Program-made: the position numbers and the translations under genes
Origin: Hetaerina americana
Taxonomy: Eukaryota > Arthropoda > Insecta > Odonata > Calopterygidae
Length of the DNA stretch: 64,000 nt
Assembly: GCA_022747635.1 (NCBI GenBank)
Contig: JAKTNV010000003.1
Span: forward strand, 29,492,551 to 29,556,550
Direction: 5' to 3'
Notes under the pieces: generated by a model
What the model was told of the DNA's origin: nothing
Seen by the model: the letters and a program-made list of their open reading frames with translations, nothing else
The model's database searches: none
Part shown: positions 38,001 to 48,111 of the stretch, piece after piece
How positions within the stretch are numbered: the stretch's first letter is position 1
Layout of the letters: every line of letters starts with the position of its first letter

Positions 38001-40035
38001 GAGTATCAAGATGGTAGCCAATGAACTGAACTTGTCATCTACTGTTGTGTTTCGCATTTTACTGAAGATTTAGCGATGAGGAAAGTGTGCGCCAAGCTCG
38101 TGCTAAAGGTGTTGTCAGATGACCAAAAGACCAACCAAGTGGAAATTTCAAGTGAACTTTTGCAGCGTTTTGAAAATAAACCTGATTATTTAAAAATGTC
38201 ATCACTGGTGATGAAACCTGGGTTTTTAAATACGACCCAGAAACAAAATGTCTAAGCTCTGAGGGGCACACCTACCAGTCCTCTATGCCCATAAAGGCAA
38301 GAATGAGCAAATCTAAAGTGAAAACAACGCTCATTGTTTTTTTCGGCAGTGAAGGAGTGGTTCTTAAGGAGTTGGTTTCTCAAGGACCGACAGTTAACGC
38401 TGCCTACTATGTGGATGTAATGGAAAGACTCTGAAAAAGGGTCATCAGGACAAGAATAGACATTTCCACTACCTGGCTACTCCATCATGACAACACGCCT
38501 TGCCACAACGTGCTACAAGTCCGCAAGTTCCTGGCCAAAAACTGGGTCCCAGTGTTGCCCCACCCCCTTCTAGTCCTGATGTCACCCCAGCAGACGTTTT
38601 TTTGTTCCCTCGGATTAAGACAGCACCGAAGGGAACCAGTTTTTCATTCATAGAAGAGATCCAATCAGCCGTGAGGAAGGCCTTGCGAAAGGTCTCCGAA
38701 GATGCCTTCCAGGGCGTGTACTGGTCATGGCAGAGTCGCTGGAAAAAATGTGTAGTAGCCCAAGGACAGTACTTTGAAGAATTTTAAGTGTCTATGCAAA
38801 CCTGTTGTAGAAATTACTTTTAAAAAAATAATTGCATTACTTTCGGAACGTATCCTATAAACCATGAAATCAATGCATTCAGAAAATCCATAATTGTTGT
38901 TTAATACTTTTCACCTGGCTGTGATAAATTTTGTTTTGCAACACATTTAAAAAGGAGAAGGAAAGGTAATATTGCAGCATTAAAAAATTTAATTATTGCT
39001 TTCAATTATATTAGCCCAGGGATTTTTTCATTTTATAATTTCAGTAAGTAGCTCATTTACGTGTAAAATATAGTAATATAAGGTAAAAATTAGGTTTAAT
39101 TAATCTCCACAAAGAAATATAAAGTAGAACATTAAGATGAATTGTCATAAGGGTAGAAAGGCATATGATGGGGCCAATTAGGCCATTCTGATATTTTCTA
39201 AAAGGGCTCTCAAACCACACTCTGCTCAAAATAGTTTTATTTCAAATCATTCATTTGAATGTGATGCTTGTACCCCATATATACCATACAATGCTCAATA
39301 AGCAAAGCATGAGTATCTGAGGTAATGAGGAATGGTTATGAATTAAAAAAAAATAAATTTGTAAAATTCCACATTTATAACTTCTAATGGAGTCATGTGC
39401 TAGTGCGCTTTACAATGCAACAATTTCAGAGTAAAAATCATATGCCTTCACTGGGATATCAGTGTGTGGAGGACAGCTTGGTAGCTTAACTGGCTGAAGC
39501 ATTTGGCCAGATCCCAATTGAGGCAAATTATTTTGAAATTTTGAAATTGTTGCATTGTTAAAAAATTTGTAATCAAATACATATTTTGACAGTTTTGGCA
39601 ATATCAAAGTGAAAATTTCCTTATGTCCTGAAATACTTTGTCTTTGCATCTCATATATTTAAACAGAAATTATTCCATTTTGTCACATGTGTTTAACCAG
39701 TCCCATCGTCATGAAGTCATGAAAGATCCCCACCACTGTCATAGCTTAGTTTTCGCTGATGTTATGGTTCTCCAGTGCAGGATGAAATGTCCTAATGGTG
39801 ACATGCACAAACAAACCAGCTGTTACTTATAAAAAATCCACTTTTAAAAGGGTGGAGGCTGTAGGAGTTGCATCGTTCCATTGTAGGGTACTTGACTGTC
39901 ATTGTTTAACGTGAAACTGGATTCTTTCCCCTTTCCAGGTTTCCTCTTTTCACAGCCATTCATAAGATATGTACTGGAGTCCTGAAAGCAAACGAATTGG
40001 TGGATTGTGTTCACCAGCATCCTGAGCACATGTGA
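25972..40035 (+). CDS. Gpdh: Cytosolic glycerol-3-phosphate dehydrogenase (NAD+), 8 coding exons
   Basis: Reduces dihydroxyacetone phosphate to sn-glycerol-3-phosphate with NADH in the cytosol (EC 1.1.1.8). It feeds lipid synthesis and the glycerophosphate shuttle, which is important in insect flight muscle. Exons are 25972-26009, 26343-26520, 27097-27237, 28790-28931, 30455-30567, 31145-31375, 37471-37577 and 39939-40035, summing to 349 codons (348 residues), normal for the family. The Rossmann motif GSGNWG is at residues 9-14, VVPHQF and GLSLIKG (K119) follow, then [16 protein letters not shown], catalytic K204 in [25 protein letters not shown], and CYGGRNRKV with substrate-binding R268/N269. 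It ends CVHQHPEHM. All introns are GT/AG. The start is the first ATG before VCIVGSGNW. No broken codon is seen, so the gene looks functional. Confidence 0.97.
26343..26520 (+). CDS. Gpdh: Gpdh exon 2
   Basis: Completes [12 protein letters not shown] and encodes the segment to GHKLPPNV. The acceptor is TTTTAG and the donor GTGAGT starts at 26521. Confidence 0.95.
27097..27237 (+). CDS. Gpdh: Gpdh exon 3
   Basis: 47 codons, phase 0: [20 protein letters not shown] ... GLSLIK. The acceptor is TTTGACATAG and the donor GTATGTC starts at 27238. Confidence 0.96.
28790..28931 (+). CDS. Gpdh: Gpdh exon 4
   Basis: Encodes [15 protein letters not shown] ... [20 protein letters not shown]. It ends one base into a Gly codon, with donor GTGAGTT at 28932. 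Confidence 0.96.
29371..29418 (+). repeat. Two-copy 24-bp tandem repeat in Gpdh intron 4
   Basis: AATAGAGGCACTATT..AAATAAA is repeated twice back to back, with two or three differences. Confidence 0.9.
30455..30567 (+). CDS. Gpdh: Gpdh exon 5
   Basis: Encodes [20 protein letters not shown] ... [10 protein letters not shown]. The last codon is the catalytic Lys204. The donor GTGGGT starts at 30568. Confidence 0.95.
31145..31375 (+). CDS. Gpdh: Gpdh exon 6
   Basis: The largest exon, 77 codons: [20 protein letters not shown] ... [18 protein letters not shown]. It holds most substrate-domain signatures. The donor GTAAAT starts at 31376. Confidence 0.97.
32408..34069 (-). mobile_element. Decayed mariner in Gpdh intron 6, carrying a LINE fragment
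   Basis: The inverted ends are about 29 bp: left GGGTAGGCTCAAAACTAATG, right (reverse complement) GGGTCGGCTGAACACTAATG, followed on both by CACACATG. On the minus strand a broken transposase includes [21 protein letters not shown] codons near 33620-33560, [20 protein letters not shown] (33340-33285; first Asp kept, ET changed to KP), an HYDNA second-Asp block near 32785, and a WEKC...YVEK-like C-terminus near 32560. An inserted LINE block splits the catalytic domain. Confidence 0.8.
32820..33115 (+). mobile_element. LINE 3'-end fragment inside the mariner
   Basis: The plus-strand frame reads [20 protein letters not shown] then [13 protein letters not shown], matching the RT C-terminus fragments at 4885-5310, 23402-23700 and 59495-59760. 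It sits between mariner catalytic blocks, so it inserted after the mariner. Confidence 0.65.
34224..34480 (+). mobile_element. tRNA-derived SINE, family 3
   Basis: The head reads GCAGTAGTTCAGGGGTAGAG, then CATTGGACTACTGATC, then GGTTTGGTTCCC (a B-box with changes). The body has TGTGATTTTT and the end lies near AACTCTAGCATC. It is the same family as 11690-11826. Confidence 0.75.
34481..35514 (+). other. Gpdh intron 6, unassigned part
   Basis: AT-rich, CpG-poor sequence with no recognised element between the SINE and the next mariner. Confidence 0.4.
35515..36782 (-). mobile_element. Decayed mariner (Mos1-like subfamily) in Gpdh intron 6
   Basis: Termini are inverted: CCAAGTGTACAAGTATGAAA (left) and CCAGGTGTACAAATATGAAA (right, reverse complement), with TA at 35513-35514 and 36783-36784; 1268 bp. 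Minus-strand blocks are [24 protein letters not shown], [23 protein letters not shown], [16 protein letters not shown] (first Asp), [14 protein letters not shown] (second catalytic Asp changed to Glu) and [17 protein letters not shown] text. There are several frameshifts, one in a T7 run. The motifs place it near the mauritiana type. Confidence 0.85.
37471..37577 (+). CDS. Gpdh: Gpdh exon 7
   Basis: Encodes [20 protein letters not shown] ... LRTKGMES plus two bases. The acceptor is CTTATTCTAG and the donor GTAAAT starts at 37578. Confidence 0.95.
37663..38857 (+). mobile_element. Decayed mariner in Gpdh intron 7
   Basis: Termini align as GGGTGGATTCCAAAGGTAAT (left) and GGATACGTTCCGAAAGTAAT (right, reverse complement), with TA flanks. 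Transposase blocks on the plus strand are [35 protein letters not shown] (with a frameshift), [44 protein letters not shown] and a clean C-terminus [18 protein letters not shown] ending at 38787. At least three frameshifts or stops. It is the same subfamily as 19565-20646. Confidence 0.87.
39411..39558. mobile_element. Foldback/MITE with a tRNA-like core in Gpdh intron 7
   Basis: Outer inverted ends are TACAATGCAACAATTTCAGA and ...TTTGAAATTGTTGCATTGTTA. The centre contains GGTAGCTTAACTGGCTGAAGC, which looks like a tRNA D-arm/A-box, and GATCCCA at the B-box place. The terminal sequence is shared with the perfect palindrome at 21077-21176. Confidence 0.75.
39939..40035 (+). CDS. Gpdh: Gpdh exon 8 (terminal)
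   Basis: Encodes [20 protein letters not shown] ... CVHQHPEHM and TGA (40033-40035). The acceptor is CCCCTTTCCAG. A GTGAGT donor overlaps the stop. Confidence 0.95.
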
Positions 40036-40037
40036 GT
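40032..40037 (+). promoter_or_regulatory. Gpdh: Potential 5' splice site overlapping the Gpdh stop codon
   Basis: CACATGTGAGTAA: the donor consensus GTGAGT begins at the third base of the final Met codon and includes the TGA. Splicing here would remove the stop and append residues after HM. Dipteran Gpdh genes are known to make C-terminal variants by alternative 3' exons. I found no certain downstream exon. Confidence 0.4.
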
Positions 40038-40893
40038 AATATGCAGGAGGACTGGTATCAAGACGTGACTGCCATGCACGACCACACCCATTCCCCTCTC
40101 TCCTCTCTCAATGCAACCAGAGCCCTTCACCTAGAAGCCGCCTCAGGGAAGCTTTTAATCCTTTGCCTTGGGTGCTCCCCAATTCATTTTTTGGCAGCAT
40201 ATTTTTATTAGAGAAAATCATTACTGTATGTGGTCTGTATTAATCATTCCATTTGTAACGTTTTAAAATTATTTTTGTATCCTTTTATGGCTTGAGAAAA
40301 ATATGAAAAGTAAATTTTCTGGATCACAGAGTATATGTGTGGTGCTCTTGTGTAATGTAGAAGCAGTTTTTATTTTGTTACCGGCTATTTTTTTATTCGT
40401 TCACTTAATGTTCTGAAATTTTATTGCAATATTCTATTTTGCCATTTGGTGCTTTTTATTTTAATCAATTTGCCATTAGTGGCTCGGACAGGAATCTGCC
40501 CAAGACCAATGGTTGCTGTAGCCAATGTCTGGAGATTTGTGACCATTTTGCACGTTTTATTAAGAGTGCATTGTGATTCCAGAGGGGGCCTAACCAGTCA
40601 GTCATAACCCTGTCTTCCAGTGCCAATTTTCATTTGGTATACAATTTGGATTGGCCAACTCCTGGTCCCTTTCGGAATAACTCTTGAAATAATTCCCAAG
40701 TGCAGTTGCCATGATGCTCATTTGGCTTCAAGTTCAAGGAGTAATGAGTGACAATGGCTTCTAGTCCATTTCAAAAGAAAGCACAATGTACAAAAGGATA
40801 GATTGGGGATTTAGTTGATGGCTGTGCATAGATGCTTTGTTTTATACCTCAGATGTTTTGATGTTTATAAATGTGGTATCTAAATTGAATACC

Positions 40894-40899
40894 AATAAA
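40894..40899 (+). terminator. Gpdh: Candidate Gpdh polyadenylation signal (AATAAA)
   Basis: The first canonical AATAAA I noticed after the stop, about 860 bases downstream. GT-rich sequence follows within 40 bases. Confidence 0.4.
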
Positions 40900-42118
40900 T
40901 GAGTTGAACTAACTTGCATTTTTTTGATCTGATTAATAACATTTGATTTTCCTATTGTTTTATGTTTTGTTCTTTTATTGGCCTGCATGAAGTAGTATGC
41001 TCCAATAATTTTATAATTTTTGTTGCATTGTTATAGTTCTAAATTCTGAACTCATGGTGCCATTGTCCTATGTATGAAATATTTCCAACCCCTTGCCTGT
41101 GACAATGGGTGATTACCCCGATAATGCTTGCATCAATGGTTAAGGTATTCTGTTGAATTGAGGAAGTCATATATCTTGCAGATTGTAATGGGGTAATTGC
41201 CTGATGTAGAATTTGATTTGTGGAGTTAAAAAGTTGACATAGTTTGCACTTGCACCAGAAATTATTTTTTTAATCATTTATTTTTGTTCAGTACAATCAG
41301 TGTTTGATCTTTTACTTGTCAGAAAGGTAGTGACTTCATCAAATAATTATCATGCTGAATTCATATCTTTTCATTCACATCCAAAATTCATTAGGTAATA
41401 ATAATTTTTTGGAAGAAGTAAAGTTCTGATAAATGTTATATATTAAGATTCAGTATTATCTCATTGTACATATCATATGCCTTTCCTACAAAAAAGCAGA
41501 AGGTATTGCTGACTTTAATCCCTCAGTCAGGATATTCTTCAGTATCGTATTAAGACTATGCTGTTGGTAATTGTGATCATTGTAGTACTTAGCTGTGATG
41601 ACTTCAAGTTTTATCTGTGTACTTGCATTAATAATGAATTGTTATGTATTAAGGTGGTTTAAATAGCCTAACTCAGTAGGTATGTGGACATATAGAACTT
41701 AACGAGGAGTATGTAGTGAAAGTTGTCCTTTAGGACATGCATAGTCAATCTCTGAATTCTGTGTTCTCTTATCAGCCATTTCAAAGTGGGGCATATGTAG
41801 TTAAATTTTGAACATAGCATTTCTGTTGTTATAGCGAAGGAGTTTATTAAATCGAATTACTATGTTGAGAAAAATGCAGTGCAAGTCATGTGATTATTTT
41901 GAAATGCAAACTATCTGTGGCGGGTTGTTGGAGTGTCACTGAAATATGAGATATTTCTTGATACATTATGGTGCATGAAGTGAGGCAAGGGGTTTCTTTG
42001 TCAAGGGAGTTTAATGATAGTTATGAAATTTGGGACTCTGATTTCAGCTGGAGATGTCATCTGTAATACGTTCTTGTGTGTTTGTAAATAAGTGTTGTCA
42101 AATTTTGTGGGATTCCCG

Positions 42119-42158
42119 AGGAGAGAAAGAGAGAGAGAGTGAAAAAGAGAGAGAGGTG
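42119..42158 (+). repeat. GA-rich microsatellite
   Basis: An imperfect (GA)n tract: GAGAGAAAGAGAGAGAGAGT followed by GAAAAAGAGAGAGAGG. Confidence 0.9.
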
Positions 42159-44180
42159 AAAACAGCAGGCATCTGCACCAGGTTCTTCCTCCTGCATTTT
42201 TTGTGGACATTGTTATTCTTGCCATGCCTTAAATTAAAAGAAAAAAAATTAATTTAGCTTTATTGTCAAAACACTGAGGCATGTAAATTTTTTAAAAATT
42301 AGGTCCAGACTAAATTGAATGGTGCTGAAAATTTTGGGCTAAATTTTGCTGCATGTACCGATTCTTGGGCTGAAGAATCACAAAAATCGGATAAAGGTTG
42401 AAGTAAAGTGATTAAATAGGCATTTAAATCTGATATCCCATTCCTTCACTTTATAAATTGTTTCCAGCAGCTTGTCTTCAATAAAAATGTTTAGTCATCT
42501 TAATGATACAAATTCTAAATTGTTCATGGTAAAAAAATTGTTTTATAAATCAAGTCACATTAGCTCGCACTGGCAGCAAATTACTACATAGAAGAACTTC
42601 ATGAAATTGTTTTTACTGACTTTGTAAAAGTTTAAGAGAAAGATTTGGAGTTATTTTCGATTACTGTTTTGTACTAATATGAATGTCAATAAATGACAGT
42701 GTATTAAGTTAAATATTGAGATATAAAATGGCATGTATCAAATGGAGCTGACTAACTGCTGTCTCAGAATTGGTAATCATTTCTGAATTTTCCTTTAATT
42801 CCTTTTATAAGCATCTTTGCATACTTTAAACATTTTCCGATTGCTCTCCACTACCATTCATTCACCTGATAAGGCTGTTATTTTAAAGGAGGTAATGTAT
42901 CTCATTTCAATAATGCAACCATTGAAACAGGTGGAAATCACTGCCCTAAAAAGTGAGTAAATATGAAAGAAATTATTTTGTCAGTAGTAGCAGTTTAAGT
43001 GATTTACTTACATAGCTATTTAAATAGCAAAGACATGTCTGCCAGAGTAAAGCTTTTAACCTTAGTAGCACAAATTTCCATTTGGATTTGGATCCTCACT
43101 CATAGGGGAAAAGAGTACAAATTATGAATTAATCAGATAGCCCAATAAACTGTGGAGTCCATGGTTTTTTCTTTAAGAGTATGTCAATGGCAACACCTAG
43201 TTTTCTGTCTCCATTTTCCCAGATTCCTGAATTCTGCTCTCACCTATTAAAGTAATTGACTCATCCAGACGTGCAAATGACTGACCTATAAGCCACCTCC
43301 TTTGTTGACACCAGAAAGAAAATAGGACAGTAGATTCAGAAACGCTATTGTCATAAATATTATTTTCCAGATGAAAGACAGTGGCTTTTGTATATTTTTT
43401 ATAGGGTGATTAATAGTTATGCCTGATGTGGTTTCATTTGCTCTCCATGAATAATGAATATTTTATTCAAAGTTTTGATGAATGCAAAAATTATACAGGT
43501 AGGAAATGATTATTTTTAGAAGAAATTGTATAAAAAAATCAAGGTTTTGTGATAGCCACATAATTAAGAGCTATTGTTTACAAAAGGAAGGGTCCTAGGT
43601 TCTAATTCTGGTGATGCCTCGGGACATTCCTCTTAAAATCCAAATGGAATGGTTTGTGTGTGCTCAAGTGCTTTATGGGAAACTGCAAATGGTACTGGGA
43701 AAGGAAATGACCCCGAATGCACACAGTGGTGGTCAGAGAAGAAATCTTGCTTCTTTATCTTTTTTTATTTATGTGGGTTTCCATGTTTTGTGGTTATGTT
43801 AGTGCAAATTTGATTTTAAAATGGTGTGTAAAGATGTGAACAAATTTCATTAAGAATTGCAAAGAGTAACCAGTAAGTTGGTAATTTTCAGTAATTAATG
43901 AAATAATTCATATTTTGTTTGTGAATAACAATTTCCCAATCTAAGACATTCGTGTGTGCATGTTAAATGGTTATCTTATGAAAATAATTGAAACTAATAT
44001 TGAAAAATAAAATAGCTGATAACAGTTGGCTGCTGAGATATGAATGTCTTCGACTTTACTGGTTGACAAATAATGTTATTAAATATGTCATACTTATGCT
44101 GAATATCAATTAATTTCATATTACCATTGAAAATTTTGTGTTCATAAATAACAGTAATTAACTTAAAATTCATGCTTCTG

Positions 44181-44485
44181 GGGGATCGAGATGGTGCGGC
44201 GGCTAACGTACTGGCTTCCCACCCTGAGGGCGCGGGTTCAAATCCCGGCGGTGTTGAATATTTTTCAGAGGTATCTCGATCCCTACTTGAGGTGCTTTGT
44301 GGAGGGCACTTTGAGTGAGTACGCCGTCCGTCGGATGGGACGTTAAACTGCGGACCCCTTGGCGCTTTTCGTAAAGAGTAGGCTAATGCCGACGCCGGGT
44401 TTCTCTCCACCCTTCATCCCTTCCTATCCATCCCCTATGGCGCAAATGACCTCAGCTGTCGGTCGCCTCCCCTCAAAACTACTAC
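44181..44485 (+). mobile_element. tRNA-derived SINE, family 1 (copy d, young)
   Basis: A complete 305-bp copy with perfect 12-bp duplications TTCATGCTTCTG (44169-44180 and 44486-44497). The head is GGGATCGAGATGGTGCGGCG with B-box GGTTCAAATCCC, and the tail ends CTCAAAACTACTAC. CpGs are intact although the surroundings are CpG-poor, so insertion is recent. The long minus-strand frame through it is not a gene. Confidence 0.95.
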
Positions 44486-44732
44486 TTCATGCTTCTGTGA
44501 AATTTTTGAAGTGCCATTAAAACTGGTTGGAAGCAATTTTGTCATGTAAGGTTAAGGCATAACCTAGTGGTACATGATGGTCCATTTCTAAAACATTAAA
44601 AACATTTTTGTTTTTTTATATCATTCTGGTGTCCCTTTTCATACAATTTACTTGTACATTATTTGTAATATATTCACCCGTAGATTATTGTCTATGCATT
44701 TAACACAATGTTAACTATGAGTAGAGATAGGT

Positions 44733-45055
44733 ACTAGTAATTTAAGGGAAGGTGACTGACAGCTGAGGTTATTTTTGCCTTTAGGGATGGATGGGAAAGG
44801 AAGAAGAGTGGAGAGAAACTTGGCGTTGGCATTAGCCTATTGTTATGGAAAGGCACCTAGGGGTCTGATGCGTAACGTCCCATCCGATGGATGTGTACTC
44901 ACTCAAAAGTGCTCTCCACAAAGCATCTCAAGTAGGAATCGGGATACTACTGAAAAATATCTGCAGTCTCTAGGAGGTTAACCTGGGCCATCACGTCAAT
45001 ACTTATTCTCTTGGTGGGAAGCTAGTACGTTAGCCACTAGGCGATCTCGATCCCC
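44733..45055 (-). mobile_element. tRNA-derived SINE, family 1 (copy e, old)
   Basis: A minus-strand copy whose CpGs are largely changed to TG/CA (for example GGCGTTGGCATTAGCC in place of GGCGTCGGCATTAGCC). Possible imperfect duplications are GAGTAGAGATAGGT and AAGTAGGAATAGGT at its edges. Confidence 0.88.
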
Positions 45056-45069
45056 AAGTAGGAATAGGT

Positions 45070-46507
45070 CCCCTTGGGAGATTGTATTCCTTCGCCATGA
45101 TTAACTATCGAATACCAAGAACAGCATTAAAAAATGTGGAGAATTTGGATGGCTACAGACTTGCACCATTTAGACAAATATATATTAGGAATGCTTTATA
45201 ATCCATTTAGTTTTGATTTTGGAAGCTCCATACTTTTTGTTTGAACCACATCTGTGAACTGTGATTTCATGCAAATTTTTGGCATATGTGGCCGTGAGTA
45301 AAAATTTATCTTACTTGGCATGCTTTGATGATTGTTATTATAGTCATGAATTTGATCATGATTCTCAGCCCTGGAGCTTTTCTATGATATGTCAAATATT
45401 CTTAATTAAATTTTGGGGGGCCCACTTCAATTATTATGCTGACCACTGTTGTCCAGAAGGATGGCAGCGTAGCCTACAAAATATTTTTCACTAATAAAGT
45501 GCCACCAAATGCTTGACCCTGTAATCAAGGTAATGGCATTTTTTCAATTTTATAAAAAGGTCATAATTCTGCACAGTATATCTTTGGACAGAAAAAGGTT
45601 GGGTTGTGTCAATCATGGGGATGCAACCTTTTCTTACCCAACTAGTGGCATGGAGATGTTTGAAGTATAGCTAGAATCATGCTCCCGGCCAGGTGAGTGT
45701 TGTTGCTCTGCTATCCATCTTTATGTTGCTCTGCCTCCATCATTTATGGTTTTGCATTCTTATTTGGATCAAGGGTTTATGTGGCAAGGTGAGTGAAAGT
45801 CTTGCCATGTGTAAAATGATAGTATGCTAACATCTTGCAAATTTATTCTAAACTCAGCAAGGGAAGATATGTAGTGGTGCCTTGTTAGAATATTCATGGT
45901 AAAACTGTCAAGGACATCTTGCTCTGTTTGGTTGTTTTGATATATCTCAAGAGATCCTTGAAATTCACAAAAACAATTGGCAAGTATGGTAAGAAAAAGA
46001 ATTGTAATCTTTTACCACAATACCAAATTAATTGTTAAGCCTCTTATATAGCAACATCATTTATATCATGGCCAGTTAATGGGATGGGAGCATATTAGTG
46101 ATTAGTTTACTTTCTTACTGTGATATGTTTGATGACAAATCCTCTCCTTTCTCCTTATCATGATAATCAAAACTCTCTTCCAAAGTGTGATATTATTTTG
46201 ATGGCACTTGAAATGATTCAGTGAATGGGACCATTCACTGAATGTTTAACCATTTGATGTTAATGATAGCAGCTGTTATTTGATATGTAAAAATACTTGT
46301 ACCAACAGTCATGGCTCCAGGCTTGATAAACTAAACCCTCAAGTATTATGGGAAAAATCAACCCCAGCTGTACACATAATATTGGGCAAAGGATATGGTG
46401 AGGGAAATTATATGGGAAAAATAATTCAAAAAATAAAATGATATAGGGGGGTTAGAACAGAACAAATGATTCAACCAAAATACGATAGCAAAAATGCTCT
46501 GGCTAAG
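45070..46507. other. CpG-poor DNA without recognised gene
   Basis: No domain, RNA or repeat recognised. Confidence 0.35.
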
Positions 46508-46770
46508 GTGTACTAGATAGCATTGACCCTCTCCCTTATTGAGCACTCACCCAGACAGGGCTTGCGAGAGATTTCTCCCTGCGTCCTTGATTCCTTCTAG
46601 CGTCTCCCTGATTCCTTCTAGCGGCCCACTAATCACAAAGTAAAATAAATGCAAATTAATCATGCACACTCTACTTTTGATGTACTCAATAGCATTGATC
46701 CTTGCAAGTCTTGAGCACTCATACACCCAGGGCTTGGATGAGATTTCTCCCTACACCAGTGGCTTGCCAA
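46508..46770 (+). repeat. Diverged direct duplication (~90 bp, spacing ~170 bp)
   Basis: Blocks at about 46508-46600 and 46678-46770 share TAGCATTGA.CCT, TTGAGCACTCA, CCCAG.CAGGGCTTG and GAGATTTCTCCCT in the same order. The origin is unknown; it may be part of an uncatalogued repeat. Confidence 0.75.
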
Positions 46771-46972
46771 TCCCTCACTTGCTTTGATATGCATAAGCGT
46801 ATCCAAGCTCATAATATGGCCATAGTTACCGTTCCTTTTAATTCATTAAACTCTAAAGTGAGAGCTAGTTCCTTTGGACTGGCAATTTCTGGTGATAAAT
46901 AATAATTGGTATGCTTTCAAAACTCATAAATTAACAAAGCAGAATCAAAAAAACCATTCAATAAACTAAGTA

Positions 46973-48109
46973 TGAGGGTGGTACAATAAGTCCTTAGAAA
47001 AAAGGGTTTTTTTGGGCAATTTTTTTAAGCCGTCTAAAAGGTAGGATTTTGGAAGCTCCTCAAAATAGGGATTTGTTTGATCAATTACTTCCTAGTTAGA
47101 CGTAAACCTTCGTCCGCCAAGGTATTTCTTCCAGTCTGGAATTAAGAAATAGTCATTGGGGGCCAAATCTGGTTAATACGGTATGTTGTAATAATTGGAA
47201 CTTAAATTCCATAATTTTGGCCATCGCAACTGCGCAGGTGTGCACCTGTGCATTGTCTTGATGAAAGAGAATCTTTTTCAGATGAGGGCTTTTACTTGAT
47301 TTCTTTGCTCAGTCGTTCCAATAATGACACATAGTACTCTCCTGTTATTGTTGTTCCCTTTTTCAACTAATCAATTCAGATGATTCCGCAAGCAACCCAG
47401 AAGACCATGGCCATAATCTTACCGGCCGACTTGACCGTCCTCGCCTTCTTCGGAGCCCGTTTGCCTTCAAAAATCCACTGTTTTACTGTTGCTTTGTCTC
47501 TGGAGTGTAGTAGTGTATCCATGTTTCATCAGCAGTTGTATATCAACGCTGAAACTCATCAGGAATGCGACAGAAAAGCGCCAAAGCAACCTCAGAGTTG
47601 ACCACACGATTGCGTTTATTCTCTGCTGTGAGTAAACGCGGAACCCATCTTGCCAAGATTTTTTTCACGGCAAATTTTTCGTGCAAAATTGAAGCTACTG
47701 TACTTTGTGATAGGCCTATGGCTTCTACTATTTCGCGCACTTAGAGTCATAGATCACTTAAAATCATATTGTGGATTTCGTAAACACTTCCACGTTTTAA
47801 CTCATTCACCCAATTGTAAACAGTTGCAAACACAGGAGCAGATGTGCCATGAACTTCGTCTAACTCAGCTTTGATTTCTTTTGGTGTCAACCCTTTCAAA
47901 TCAAGTGTTTAACCACTGCTGGACACTCATTTTCATAGGCAAATTGAACTTGTTTACTTCAATCGATGACAGCAATGAAACTATATGATGGATACAGCTG
48001 CAACTTTAACAGCTTGCTAGTAAAGAGTGTTATTTAATGGAAAAATTTTATTTTCGATACTACTATCGCCATCTCTTGCATTTTCTAAGGCCATATTGTA
48101 CCACCCTTG
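46973..48109 (-). mobile_element. Decayed mariner (1137 bp)
   Basis: Ends GAGGGTGGTACAATA and the inverse of AAGGGTGGTACAATA continue into CCTTAGAAAA on both sides, with TA at 46971-46972 and 48110-48111. Minus-strand transposase text includes MREIVEAIGLSQSTVASILH (from 47740), ARWVPRLLTAENKRNRV, then LHSRDKATVKQWIFEGKRAP and KSAGKIMAMVFW, and a LFHQDNAQVHT-like second-Asp block near 47265. Stops and frameshifts throughout. Confidence 0.88.
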
Positions 48110-48111
48110 TA

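Larger units (their letters stand above)
40036..44168 (+). other. Gpdh 3' UTR and CpG-poor downstream region
   Basis: No coding exon recognised. AATAAA poly(A) signals are at 40894-40899 and 42688-42693. A GA-rich microsatellite is at 42119-42158. The composition stays CpG-poor, like the Gpdh introns. Confidence 0.45.

Noticed and set aside
43994..44410. 138-codon minus-strand frame, with similar frames at 19447-19848 (-) and 60181-60387 (+)
   Set aside because: All three read through family 1 SINE copies and share the same peptide (starting MERNPASALAYSLRKAP). The sequence is explained by the repeat and there is no coding evidence.
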